From CAVTBT01 sp963733065 (lineage in GTDB: Bacteria; Actinomycetota; Thermoleophilia; Gaiellales; Gaiellaceae): a DNA stretch of 64,000 bases. The position numbers were made by a program, and so were the translations under genes. Positions 33,416 to 42,536 of the stretch are shown piece after piece; positions within the stretch are counted from its first letter, which is position 1, and every line of letters begins with the position of its first letter. The notes under the pieces were generated by a model. The model was not told the DNA's origin. It saw nothing but the letters and a program-made list of their open reading frames with translations, and did no database searches. The stretch is taken from positions 1 to 64,000 of the forward strand of contig CAVTBT010000006.1 of the NCBI GenBank assembly GCA_963733065.1, read 5' to 3'.

Positions 33416-34588
33416 GTGAGCCGCGGCGACGCATACGTCGTCGACGCCGTCCGCTCCCCGATCGGGCGGCGGAACGGCTCGCTCGCCGGCGTGCGGGCCG
33501 ACGACCTCGCCGCGCAGGTCCTGAACGGGCTCGTCGAGCGGCTCGACGTCGATCCCCGGGAGGTCGAGGACGTTCAGATGGGCTGTGTGACGCAGGTCGG
33601 CGAGCAGGCGCTGAACGTCGGGCGCGTCGCGGTGCTCGTCGCGGGCTGGCCCGAGACGGTCTGCGCCACGACCGTCGACCGGCAGTGCGGCTCGTCCATG
33701 CAGGCGGCGTTCAACGCCGCCTCGGCGATCCAGGCCGGGCACCTCGACGTCGTTGTCGCAGCGGGTGTCGAGTCGATGTCTCGCGTGCCGATGGGATCGA
33801 ACCTCGGCGCGGACGGGTTCGCCGGGCTCAACGAGAAGATCGCGGAGCGCTGGCCGATCGTGCCGCAGGGCATTTCCGCCGAGGCGATCGCCGCGGAGTG
33901 GGGGCTCACGCGCGAGCGCCTCGACGAGGTCTCGCTGGAGTCGCACCGGCGAGCCGTCGCGGCCATCGACGAGGGGCGGTTCGAGCGTGAGATCGTGCCG
34001 GTCGAGGTGGCCGCCGCGGGGGCGGCGGTGCTGTTCGGGGTCGACGAGGCCCCGCGCCGAGAGACTTCGCTCGACAAGCTCGCCTCGCTGCCCCCGGCGT
34101 TCACCCCCGACGGCGTTGTCACCGCGGGGAACTCGAGCTCGATCGTCGACGGCTCGGCGGCGATGCTCGTGGCGAGCGAGGAGGCCGTCGGACGGCTCGG
34201 GCTCGAGCCGCGCGCTCGGTTCGTGTCGTTCGGGCTCTCCGGCGTCGACCCGTACCGCATGCTGCACGGCAATCCCGAGGCGTGCCGGCGCGCGTTGCGC
34301 AAGGCCGGCCTGACCTGGGACGACGTTGCCGTGATCGAGGTGAACGAGGCCTTCGCGTCGGTCGTCCTGCAGTTCCTCGCCGACACCGGGCTCGGCGACC
34401 GCTGGGACGCGGGCGACGTCAACCCGAACGGCGGGGGCATCTCGCTCGGGCACCCGCTCGGCGCGACCGGGGCTCGCATCACGGCTACGCTCGTCTCGGA
34501 GCTGGAGCGACGCGGCGAGCGGTACGGCATCGCCTCGATGTGCATCGGGCAGGGCCAGGCCATCGCCGCGGTGATCGAACGCGCCTAG
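33416..34588 (+). CDS. thiolase family acetyl-CoA acyltransferase
   Basis: 390 residues. Active-site Cys in DRQCGSSMQA (near 91), NEAFASVVLQF, His in NGGGISLGHPLGATGARI (near 346) and Cys in SMCIGQGQA (near 376) are all present, so the enzyme should be active. It cleaves 3-ketoacyl-CoA or condenses acetyl-CoA units. The divergent ALDH and the hydroxyacyl-CoA dehydrogenase at 37 kb may belong to the same fatty-acid metabolism, but they are not in one operon. The downstream EVE-like gene starts 3 bp after its stop. Confidence 0.92.
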   Translation: MSRGDAYVVDAVRSPIGRRNGSLAGVRADDLAAQVLNGLVERLDVDPREVEDVQMGCVTQVGEQALNVGRVAVLVAGWPETVCATTVDRQCGSSMQAAFNAASAIQAGHLDVVVAAGVESMSRVPMGSNLGADGFAGLNEKIAERWPIVPQGISAEAIAAEWGLTRERLDEVSLESHRRAVAAIDEGRFEREIVPVEVAAAGAAVLFGVDEAPRRETSLDKLASLPPAFTPDGVVTAGNSSSIVDGSAAMLVASEEAVGRLGLEPRARFVSFGLSGVDPYRMLHGNPEACRRALRKAGLTWDDVAVIEVNEAFASVVLQFLADTGLGDRWDAGDVNPNGGGISLGHPLGATGARITATLVSELERRGERYGIASMCIGQGQAIAAVIERA

Positions 34589-34591
34589 CTG

Positions 34592-35002
34592 ATGCAGCAC
34601 TGGCTGCTCGTGCGCGGGCGCGGCGAGCGGCGGCTGCAGCCGGCCGTGACCGTCGACGACCTGCGGGCGCATTCGTCGACGCGCCGGCCCGGTGTCGAGG
34701 GCGGCGATCTCGCGCTCCTGTACGCCGCCGGCTGGCGGGTGATCTACGGCGTCGTCGAGATCGGCGACGAGCTCGAGCACGACCCGACGCGGACGCGATG
34801 GGGCTGGCGCTTCGCGATTCGGCCGCTGCTCGCGCTGGACGACCTGAGGCACGCGCCGCCCGTGGAGGCCGCCGGAGTGCTGCCGCGGAGCCTCGGCCGG
34901 CACTCGTATGTGCGGCTCGCGCCGGAGCAGTTCGAAGCGGGCCGCGCTGCGGTGGACGCCGCTAGGCGTCGTCCAGCAGCGGGCCGCGGTAGTCGACCGT
35001 GA
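34592..35002 (+). CDS. EVE/PUA-like domain protein
   Basis: 136 residues. MQHWLLVRGRGERRLQPAVT, EGGDLALLYAAGWRVIYGVV and RTRWGWRFAIRPLLALDDL give the alternating strands of a small EVE/PUA-like barrel, a fold that recognises modified bases in DNA or RNA. The assignment is by pattern only. The last 41 bp overlap the convergent GNAT gene. It probably shares the thiolase transcript, though no functional link is evident. Confidence 0.6.
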   Translation: MQHWLLVRGRGERRLQPAVTVDDLRAHSSTRRPGVEGGDLALLYAAGWRVIYGVVEIGDELEHDPTRTRWGWRFAIRPLLALDDLRHAPPVEAAGVLPRSLGRHSYVRLAPEQFEAGRAAVDAARRRPAAGRGSRP

Positions 35003-35879
35003 TCGCCTCCGGCCTGAAGCCGAGGTCGACGGCGAGCGCGGCTGCGGCCGGCGTCCGCAGCAGCATCTGCAGCGTTCGGTAGCCGCGCGCACGTGCTCCG
35101 TGGGCCTGCGTGAGCACGAGCGCCCTCGCGACGCCGCGGCGGCGCCAGGACGGCAGCACGGACACGCTGCGCGTCTCGGCGCGGTCGCCGTCGCCCACGC
35201 GCCGCAGCGTCGAGAAGCCGACGACCTCGTCGCCGGCACAGGCCACGGACGTGAGCTCCACGACGAGAGCGGAGCCGCCGAGCTCGTACGCGTGCCAGTC
35301 GGGGAGCGACTCCGCCTGCCGCGCGAGGTGGCCGCCGAGTTCCGGCGCCGTCTGCCGGGCCACCTCGTACATGCCCGCGAGCGTGTCGGGCCGCTCGAGA
35401 ATGGTCGTGATCGTGACGCCCTCCGGCTCGGTCGGCTCGACCGCCTCGGACAGGTCGAGCGTCCAGTGCTCCAGCCGCTCGCCCTCGACAAAGCCGCGCC
35501 GCTCGAGGAACGACGTCGACGTGGCATCCCCCACGGTCGCCGTGCACAGCAGGGCCGACTTGCCGAGCCTGCGCGCGCGTCGTGACAGATCCTCGAACAG
35601 CGCCGTGCCGACGCCCTGACCACGGGCGGCCGGGAGCACGGACACCTCGACGTACTGCTCGTCGGCCTCCTGCGTGAGTGGATCGGCGGTGAGCAGCGCG
35701 GCGCCGACCGGCTCGTCGTCGAGGTAGGCGATCAGGTTGAGATGCTCGGGCTCGGCCGCACGGACGAGCACCATCTGCTCGGGGTCGTCGGGGTCGTTCG
35801 GATGGACGACGTTCCGCACCGCCGCCCACTGGGCAAGCCCTTCGACCCCGGACACGGGCCTGATGTCGACGCCCCTCAC
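34962..35879 (-). CDS. tandem GNAT N-acetyltransferase
   Basis: 305 residues with two GNAT folds. The first has acetyl-CoA motif A VEVSVLPAARGQGVGTALFE (residues about 75-95), then SFLERRGFVEGERLEHWTLD. The second has RSVSVLPSWRRRGVARALVL and LAVDLGFRPEAITVDYRGPL. Twin-domain GNATs in actinobacteria include mycothiol synthase, but the overall pattern here is generic, so the acceptor is unknown. GTG 35879 is the first start before the domain. Its 3' end overlaps the EVE-like gene. Confidence 0.85.
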   Translation of the reverse strand: MRGVDIRPVSGVEGLAQWAAVRNVVHPNDPDDPEQMVLVRAAEPEHLNLIAYLDDEPVGAALLTADPLTQEADEQYVEVSVLPAARGQGVGTALFEDLSRRARRLGKSALLCTATVGDATSTSFLERRGFVEGERLEHWTLDLSEAVEPTEPEGVTITTILERPDTLAGMYEVARQTAPELGGHLARQAESLPDWHAYELGGSALVVELTSVACAGDEVVGFSTLRRVGDGDRAETRSVSVLPSWRRRGVARALVLTQAHGARARGYRTLQMLLRTPAAAALAVDLGFRPEAITVDYRGPLLDDA

Positions 35880-35915
35880 CTCGCAATCGTCCCACGATCG
35901 CGGGATCGGCGCGGA

Positions 35916-36863
35916 TCAGGCCACGGGAGTGCGCAGGTCGAGCTGTGGCTGGAGCTCCGCGCAGAGGCGGATCGCCGCGTCGACGAAGGCGCGGGCGGCG
36001 GGCGAGCGGTGGCGATCGCGATGCCAGGCGATCGCGATCCGGCGCTCGGGGATCTCCGGCTCGAGCGCGAGCACCCGCACCCGCTCGTCGTACCGGCCCA
36101 CGGTCAGGAGCGGCACGAGCGCCGCGCCGAAGCCCGCGCCGACGAGCCCCTGGACGGTGCCGTTGTCGTCCGAGCGGAAGTCGACGGCCACGTCGATCCC
36201 GCGGATCCTCAGCTCGCTCTCGGCGAGCACCGTGCTGCGGCAGGCGCGGTTGCCGATGAGCGGCAGGCCGCGGAGGTCGGCGAGCGAGGCGGATTCGCAC
36301 TCGGCGACCTCGCTCTCGGCCGGGACGAGGAGGACATAGGGGTCGTGCATGAGCGGGGCCGAGTCGAACGGGCCGTCGGCGAGCGGCTGCATGGCGAACG
36401 TCAGGTCGAGAGCGCCTCGCTCGACGAGACCGAGCAGCTCGTCGTCGGCGGGCGACTCGGAGAGCTGGATCTCGACGCGCGGCCAGTCGACGCGGAAGAC
36501 CCGGAGCAGCTCGGGCAGCACGTGGGCGCCGACGCTCTGGAAGGTGCCGATCCTGAGCGCGCCCGCCTGGCCCTGGGCCAGCGCGGCCATGTCTGCGCGG
36601 GCCGCCTCGAGCCGGGCGACGATCGCCTCGGAGTGCCGGAGCAGCAGCTCGCCGGCCTCCGTCAGGGAGACGGAGCGGGGACCGCCGGGCCGCTCGACGA
36701 GGCGCTGGCCGACGGTTCGCTCGAGCGTGGCGATCTGCTGGCTGATTGCCGACTGGGTGTACCCGAGGGCCTCGGCCGCGCGGCCGAACGAGCGCTCACG
36801 CGCCACGGCTGTGAGCGCGGCGAGGTGCCGGAGCTCGACGCCGAGCCAACGATCAGGTTCCAT
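35916..36863 (-). CDS. LysR-type transcriptional regulator
   Basis: 315 residues. The N-terminal HTH reads LRHLAALTAVARERSFGRAA and EALGYTQSAISQQIATLER; the effector domain follows from about residue 92 (LRIGTFQSVGAHVLPELLRV). It probably controls the divergent 38-aa membrane protein gene at 36924 and/or itself from the 60-bp gap. TACTCT (minus strand, 36870-36875) lies 6 nt before ATG 36863, so its own message looks leaderless. The effector is unknown. Confidence 0.9.
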   Translation of the reverse strand: MEPDRWLGVELRHLAALTAVARERSFGRAAEALGYTQSAISQQIATLERTVGQRLVERPGGPRSVSLTEAGELLLRHSEAIVARLEAARADMAALAQGQAGALRIGTFQSVGAHVLPELLRVFRVDWPRVEIQLSESPADDELLGLVERGALDLTFAMQPLADGPFDSAPLMHDPYVLLVPAESEVAECESASLADLRGLPLIGNRACRSTVLAESELRIRGIDVAVDFRSDDNGTVQGLVGAGFGAALVPLLTVGRYDERVRVLALEPEIPERRIAIAWHRDRHRSPAARAFVDAAIRLCAELQPQLDLRTPVA

Positions 36864-36869
36864 GATCAA

Positions 36870-36875
36870 AGAGTA
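36870..36875 (-). promoter_or_regulatory. -10 hexamer TACTCT of the LysR gene
   Basis: Minus-strand TACTCT is 6 nt from the ATG. The gap 36864-36923 also holds the AT-rich segment TTGAGCTAATAGT, a plausible binding region for the LysR protein. Confidence 0.5.
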
Positions 36876-36923
36876 CAGAACCTCGACTTGAGCTAATAGT
36901 CCCTGCTGAGCGAGACTTCGAGC

Positions 36924-37040
36924 ATGGAATTCGTGATCGTCGCCTTCCTGCTCCTCGTCGGTCCGCTGGCCATTCTCTTCGGGGCCGACTCGCGGCTCGA
37001 CGAGGCCTCGCGCAGCCGCCGCTGGCACGGCACCCGCTGA
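36924..37040 (+). CDS. 38-residue single-span membrane protein
   Basis: A short ORF reading MEFVIVAFLLLVGPLAILFG (one membrane helix) then ADSRLDEASRSRRWHGTR, a basic tail expected in the cytosol. It lies in the divergent position from the LysR gene, so it is its likely target. The helix-then-FGADSR pattern looks like a real conserved micropeptide rather than chance, and the start has an A/G-rich upstream. No function is known to me. It ends 25 bp before the hydroxyacyl-CoA dehydrogenase gene, which has its own promoter. Confidence 0.6.
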   Translation: MEFVIVAFLLLVGPLAILFGADSRLDEASRSRRWHGTR

Positions 37041-37051
37041 CGCGTCCTCTG

Positions 37052-37057
37052 TAGCAT
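37052..37057 (+). promoter_or_regulatory. -10 hexamer TAGCAT of the hydroxyacyl-CoA dehydrogenase gene
   Basis: TAGCAT ends 8 nt before GTG 37066, at leaderless spacing. It begins 11 nt after the micropeptide stop. Confidence 0.5.
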
Positions 37058-37065
37058 CGCCCGCC

Positions 37066-37923
37066 GTGGCGGCGGAGGTGCGCACGGTGGGCGTGGTCGG
37101 GCTCGGCGCCATGGGCGCGGGCATCGCGCAGCTCTGCGTGGAGGCCGGGGTCGCGACCGTCGGCCGCGAGGTGACGGCCGAGCTCGGCGAGCAAGCACGC
37201 GACCGGATCGGCCACTTCCTCACGCGCAAGGTCGAGAAGGGACGCCTCGAGCAAGCCGATCGCGATGCCGCCGCCGAGCGACTCACGGTCACGACCGAGC
37301 TCGACGCCTTCGCGGACTGCGATCTCGTGATCGAGGCGATCGTCGAGGAGCTGCCGGCAAAGCTCGAGCTGTTCGCCGAGCTCGACCGCCTCTGCAGGCC
37401 GGACGCGATCCTCGCGACGAACACGAGCGCGCTCTCGGTCACGGAGATCGCGGCCGCCACGAGCCGGCCGGAGCGCGTCGTGGGCATGCATTTCTTCAAT
37501 CCGGCGCCGCTGATGCCGCTCGTCGAGATCGTGCGTGCGGAGCTGTCGGGCGACGACGCCGTCGAGTCGGCGTTCGCGTTCGGCGAGCGGCTCGGCAAGC
37601 ACGCGATCCGCTGCCACGACACGCCCGGGTTCGTGGTGAACCGGGTCCTCATCCCGCTCCTCAACGACTGCATCCGCGTGCTCGACGAGGCCCGGGTCTC
37701 CCCCGAGGACCTGGACGCGGGCCTCCAGCACGGCGCCGGCTGGCCGATGGGGCCTTGCACGTTGATCGACCTCGTCGGCATCGACGTGCACGTCCATGCC
37801 TCGGAGGCGCTCTACGAGAAGCTGCGCGAGCCGCGCATGGCGCCGCCGCCGCGGCTGGTCGCGATGCGGAACGCCGGCCTGCTCGGTCGCAAGTCCGGGC
37901 GCGGCTTCTACGAGTACGACTAG
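37066..37923 (+). CDS. 3-hydroxyacyl-CoA (3-hydroxybutyryl-CoA) dehydrogenase
   Basis: 285 residues. The Rossmann motif VGVVGLGAMGAGIAQLC, ATNTSALSVTEIAAATSRPE, GMHFFNPAPLMPLVEIV (catalytic His) and DTPGFVVNRVLIPLLNDCI are diagnostic; the C-terminal dimerisation domain includes GWPMGPCTLIDLVGIDV and ends GRGFYEYD. It oxidises 3-hydroxyacyl-CoA with NAD+. In position 26 onward the usual Asp of the NAD ribose site seems replaced in VATVGREVTAE, so a short deletion or NADP preference is possible. It works in the same pathway as the thiolase at 33.4 kb. Confidence 0.9.
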   Translation: MAAEVRTVGVVGLGAMGAGIAQLCVEAGVATVGREVTAELGEQARDRIGHFLTRKVEKGRLEQADRDAAAERLTVTTELDAFADCDLVIEAIVEELPAKLELFAELDRLCRPDAILATNTSALSVTEIAAATSRPERVVGMHFFNPAPLMPLVEIVRAELSGDDAVESAFAFGERLGKHAIRCHDTPGFVVNRVLIPLLNDCIRVLDEARVSPEDLDAGLQHGAGWPMGPCTLIDLVGIDVHVHASEALYEKLREPRMAPPPRLVAMRNAGLLGRKSGRGFYEYD

Positions 37924-37935
37924 GACTAGGACTAG
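37918..37935. repeat. (GACTAG)3 tract supplying stop codons to both strands
   Basis: Three GACTAG units. The first TAG (37921-37923) ends the dehydrogenase gene, and CTA at 37932-37934 is the minus-strand stop of the antiporter gene. The two spare TAG units act as back-up stops. Confidence 0.7.
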
Positions 37936-39374
37936 GAGCCGGTTCCCGGGCCCTCGAAGATCCGCTGCAGCGGGGGCACGTCCGCGGACTCGCTCCACAC
38001 GTGCACCTCGTCGCCCGTCGCCAGCACGGTGTCGCCGGCGAGGTACACCGGCCGGCCCTCCCGGACGACCACCCCGACCCAGGCGCGCTCGCCCAGCGGG
38101 AGCTGCCCCACCGGCTTCCCGGATGCGAACGCCCCGTCCCTGACCACGAAGCGCCGCACGCCCGCGGCGTCGTGGTCCACCATCCGCATCGGCACCCCGA
38201 ATCTCCGCGCGACGGTCGGCACGAGCGTCCCCTGCACGACCACCGAGAACAGGACGACGACGAAGACGATGCCGTAGATCCGACTGCCCTCGTCGACCCC
38301 GCCCAGCACGGCGAGCGCAGCGAGCAGGATCGGCACCGCGCCCTTGAGGCCCGACCACATCAGGAAGACGCGCTCGCCCCACCGCAGGCGCACCGGCAGC
38401 AGCAGCGCCCCGACGACGAGCGGCCGCACCAGGAACGTCAGCACGATCGCGATCAGCAGGCCGTCCCGCCAGATGTTGTCGTCGTCGAGCGATGCGACCT
38501 CGATCGTCAGCCCGAGCGCGACGAAGACCGTGATCTCCGCGAGGCTCGACAGTCCGGAGAGGAAGCGCTCGACCTCGCCCTTCCTCGGCATCGCCTCGTC
38601 CCCCAGCAGCACGCCCGCCGCGAAGACCGCGATGAAGCCCGAGCCGTGGAGCACAGCTGCGGCGCCGTAGATCACGCCGGCCGCGGCCAGGACTCGCAGC
38701 GGGTGGAGCGTCGGCTCAGGCAGCGGCACGCGCCGCACGAGAGGCAACAGCAGCTGCCAGCCCGCCACGCCGACGGCGAGGCCGACGATCATCTCGACCG
38801 CGAACTCCTCCGCCACGGCCCACATCGAGCCCTCGTCGCTGGTGGCGAACTCGATCATCCCCACCATCAGCGCGATGCCGACGGGGTCGTTCGCGCCCGA
38901 CTCGCCCTCGAGCACCGTCCCGGTGCGGCCACGGATCTCGCGGTTCCCGAGCACGGAGAAGACGACTGCCGGATCCGTGGGCGCGATCGCGGCCCCGAGC
39001 AGGCCGGCGGTCGTCCACGAGACGTCGAGCATCGTGTGCGCGGCGACGGCGACGAGCCCGGCGGTCGCGAACGTGCCCAGCACACCGAGCGAGAGGATCG
39101 GCACCGCGGACGCCCGGAAGCGCCGCCACCCGATGTGGAGGCCGCCGTCGAAGAGGATGACGATGAGCGCCACGACGGCGGTCCGCTCGACGGCCTGGAA
39201 CGACAGCGCGTCCCCGAGGGAGGGGAAGAGGTCCGAGGCGATCGCCGCTGCGACGAGGAAGAGTGCCGCGGCCGGGATGGCAATCCGCTCGGCGACTGCG
39301 CGCAGGAGAATCGCCGCCAGGAGACCGGAGGCGACCACGAGGACGATCTCGCCGAACGCCGCGATCTCGTCCAC
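37932..39374 (-). CDS. CPA1-type cation/proton antiporter with C-terminal RCK_C domain
   Basis: 480 residues, about twelve membrane helices (residues 8-385), then a TrkA-C/RCK_C-like cytosolic domain (about 400-470, FASGKPVGQLPLGERAWVGV, VLATGDEVHVWS). Transport motifs include IAPTDPAVVFSVLG and EGESGANDPVGIALMVG (the ND ion-binding pair). The arrangement matches NhaP2/CvrA-like potassium/proton antiporters. It would export K+ or Na+ for pH and volume control. RCK_C may sense a nucleotide. GTG 39374 opens the first helix. Confidence 0.9.
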   Translation of the reverse strand: MDEIAAFGEIVLVVASGLLAAILLRAVAERIAIPAAALFLVAAAIASDLFPSLGDALSFQAVERTAVVALIVILFDGGLHIGWRRFRASAVPILSLGVLGTFATAGLVAVAAHTMLDVSWTTAGLLGAAIAPTDPAVVFSVLGNREIRGRTGTVLEGESGANDPVGIALMVGMIEFATSDEGSMWAVAEEFAVEMIVGLAVGVAGWQLLLPLVRRVPLPEPTLHPLRVLAAAGVIYGAAAVLHGSGFIAVFAAGVLLGDEAMPRKGEVERFLSGLSSLAEITVFVALGLTIEVASLDDDNIWRDGLLIAIVLTFLVRPLVVGALLLPVRLRWGERVFLMWSGLKGAVPILLAALAVLGGVDEGSRIYGIVFVVVLFSVVVQGTLVPTVARRFGVPMRMVDHDAAGVRRFVVRDGAFASGKPVGQLPLGERAWVGVVVREGRPVYLAGDTVLATGDEVHVWSESADVPPLQRIFEGPGTGS

Positions 39375-39461
39375 GCGGTGAATCTACGCAGGCGACTGCT
39401 CGCCTGCTGGGCTTACACTTTCCTAACCCGCCGCTGATCGACGGATCACGGCGCGCGACAA

Positions 39462-39467
39462 TACTGT
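39462..39467 (+). promoter_or_regulatory. -10 hexamer TACTGT
   Basis: TACTGT ends 7 nt before ATG 39475 and overlaps an alternative GTG at 39466, so it favours the ATG as the true start of the secreted-protein gene. Confidence 0.45.
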
Positions 39468-39474
39468 GGCGGCG

Positions 39475-39966
39475 ATGCGGAAAGCAGGTCTCTTCGTGCT
39501 GCTCGTCGGACTCCTTGCGGCTCCGGCGGCGGCCTCTCTGGCCGCCCAGACGGGCGATGACCGGCTGTCGATCAACGACGCCCGAGGGTTCGTCTGGATC
39601 GAGGCGCGGGGGTCGCTGATCGGCCGGCTCGACAAGGGCACGGTGACGGTCACCGACCTGACGCCGCTCGATGCCAGCGAACCGATCGTCTACGGCTGCG
39701 ACGAGGTGTGGTTCCGCGGGCCGTCGAACGTCTGCCGCGGCGAGGACATCCGCTACCGGCTGATCGGCGGCCGCTGGCGCGTCGCGATCCGCGGCGCCGG
39801 GGTCGACCTCTCTGCAGCCGCACGCGGCCGGGTACTGCTCGACGGGGACGGCCTGCGAACCGGCGTCTACTCGACGAGCGGCGTCGACTGCCGGCTGGCG
39901 GCCGAGGACTGCGAGGTCATGCCCGACGACGAGACGTCGTTCCTGCTCGGAACCGCAGGGCGCTGA
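39475..39966 (+). CDS. secreted protein of unknown function, first gene of a two-component operon
   Basis: 163 residues: signal peptide MRKAGLFVLLVGLLAAPAAA, then a beta-rich domain with NDARGFVWIEARGSLIGRLD and VTVTDLTPLDA. Four or so cysteines (YGCDEVW, SNVCRGED, GVDCRLAAEDCE) could form disulfides outside the cell. Its TGA overlaps the regulator's ATG (TGATG), so it is translated with the two-component system and might be its target or a periplasmic partner of the sensor (inference). I know no family name. Confidence 0.7.
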   Translation: MRKAGLFVLLVGLLAAPAAASLAAQTGDDRLSINDARGFVWIEARGSLIGRLDKGTVTVTDLTPLDASEPIVYGCDEVWFRGPSNVCRGEDIRYRLIGGRWRVAIRGAGVDLSAAARGRVLLDGDGLRTGVYSTSGVDCRLAAEDCEVMPDDETSFLLGTAGR

Positions 39967-40673
39967 TGGCCGCGCAGGCGCAGTCGATCCTGATCGTCGA
40001 AGACGAAGCGTCGATCGCGTCGTTCGTCTCGCTCTACCTGAAGAACGCCGGGTACGCCGTGCGGGCCGTCGCGACCGGCAGCGCCGCGCTGACGCACGTT
40101 GCCACCGAGGCGCCCGCGCTCATCATCCTCGACCTCAACCTGCCCGACCTCGACGGCATCGAGATCTGCCGCCGCATCCGCAAGACGTCGGACGTCCCGA
40201 TCCTGATGCTGACGGCCCGGGACGAGGACGTGGACAAGATCATCGGCCTCGAGGTCGGCGCCGACGACTACCTGACGAAGCCGTTCAACCCGCGGGAGCT
40301 CGTCGCGCGCGTCAAGAGCGTCCTGCGCCGCGCGGCGCCCGAGCGCCGTCGCGACGAGTCCCAGGAGATCCGGCACGGCGAACTGTTCATCAACTCGGGG
40401 CGGCGCGAGGTCAAGGTGGGCGAGGAGGAGATCCAGCTCGCGCCCAAGGAGTTCGACCTGCTCTGGGAGCTGCTCGACCACAAGGGCCTCGTGCTCACTC
40501 GCGACCAGCTGCTCGAGCGCGTCTGGGGCTACACGTTCGCCGGGGACACACGCACCGTCGACGTCCATGTCCGGCAGCTGCGTCGCAAGCTCGGTGACGC
40601 CTCGCCGATCGTCACGGTCTGGGGTGTCGGCTACAAGGTCGGCCCCGACCGCAGCGCCACGCCCGCCGCGTAG
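39966..40673 (+). CDS. OmpR/PhoB-family response regulator
   Basis: 235 residues. Receiver: VEDEAS, phosphoacceptor Asp in IILDLNLPDLDGIEICRRIR, Thr in MLTARDED, Lys in DDYLTKPFNP. Winged helix: LAPKEFDLLWELLDHKGLVL and RVWGYTFAGDTRTVDVHVRQ, ending VWGVGYKVG. It is a complete DNA-binding regulator, phosphorylated by the kinase that starts 14 bp downstream. Regulated genes are unknown but may include the upstream secreted protein. Confidence 0.95.
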   Translation: MAAQAQSILIVEDEASIASFVSLYLKNAGYAVRAVATGSAALTHVATEAPALIILDLNLPDLDGIEICRRIRKTSDVPILMLTARDEDVDKIIGLEVGADDYLTKPFNPRELVARVKSVLRRAAPERRRDESQEIRHGELFINSGRREVKVGEEEIQLAPKEFDLLWELLDHKGLVLTRDQLLERVWGYTFAGDTRTVDVHVRQLRRKLGDASPIVTVWGVGYKVGPDRSATPAA

Positions 40674-40687
40674 GCCACACTGATCAG

Positions 40688-42082
<1,395 letters not shown>

Positions 42083-42093
42083 TCGAGCCCCGG

Positions 42094-42510
42094 CTAGGCG
42101 GCGTGCCGGCGCTCGGCCTGCGAGGGCTCGAGTCGCGCGAGGCGCTCGTCGACGCCCTTCCAGCCCGACGAGACGAGGTCGACCAGGAGCGCGAGGTCGT
42201 CGAGACGCGCGTGACGCTCGGCGAGCAGATCGCCCTCGAGCCGTTCGAGTCGCTTGATCGCCTGATTGAGGAGCCCGCGGATCTCGGCGAGGCTGCGCGC
42301 GACCGGCACGACCTCGGCTCGGATCGCGTCCTGCATCGCGGCGTCGAGCCGGCCCGGGAGGCTCGACTCGAGCTCGGCGGTCGTCGCGGCGAGGGCCTCG
42401 AGCCCTTCTCGCGAGCGCTCCAGTGCAGCCTCGAGGGCGGCCGGTTCGGTGGTGCCGGCGGCGGCCTGCGCGATGCGCTGGCGGGCCCGCTCCAGTGCCA
42501 GTTCGTTCAT
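42094..42510 (-). CDS. coiled-coil protein of unknown function
   Basis: 138 residues, almost entirely predicted helix with heptad spacing (PAALEAALERSREGLEALAA, GLLNQAIKRLERLEGDLLAE). No membrane segment, cysteines or known domain. It converges on the histidine kinase gene and diverges from queA with 26 bp between starts. A structural or scaffolding role is possible; nothing specific can be said. Confidence 0.6.
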   Translation of the reverse strand: MNELALERARQRIAQAAAGTTEPAALEAALERSREGLEALAATTAELESSLPGRLDAAMQDAIRAEVVPVARSLAEIRGLLNQAIKRLERLEGDLLAERHARLDDLALLVDLVSSGWKGVDERLARLEPSQAERRHAA

Positions 42511-42521
42511 GGCGGCAAGGC

Positions 42522-42527
42522 TACTCT
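42522..42527 (+). promoter_or_regulatory. -10 hexamer TACTCT of queA
   Basis: TACTCT ends 9 nt before ATG 42537, near leaderless spacing, in the 26-bp divergent gap. Confidence 0.45.
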
Positions 42528-42536
42528 GGCCGTCGG

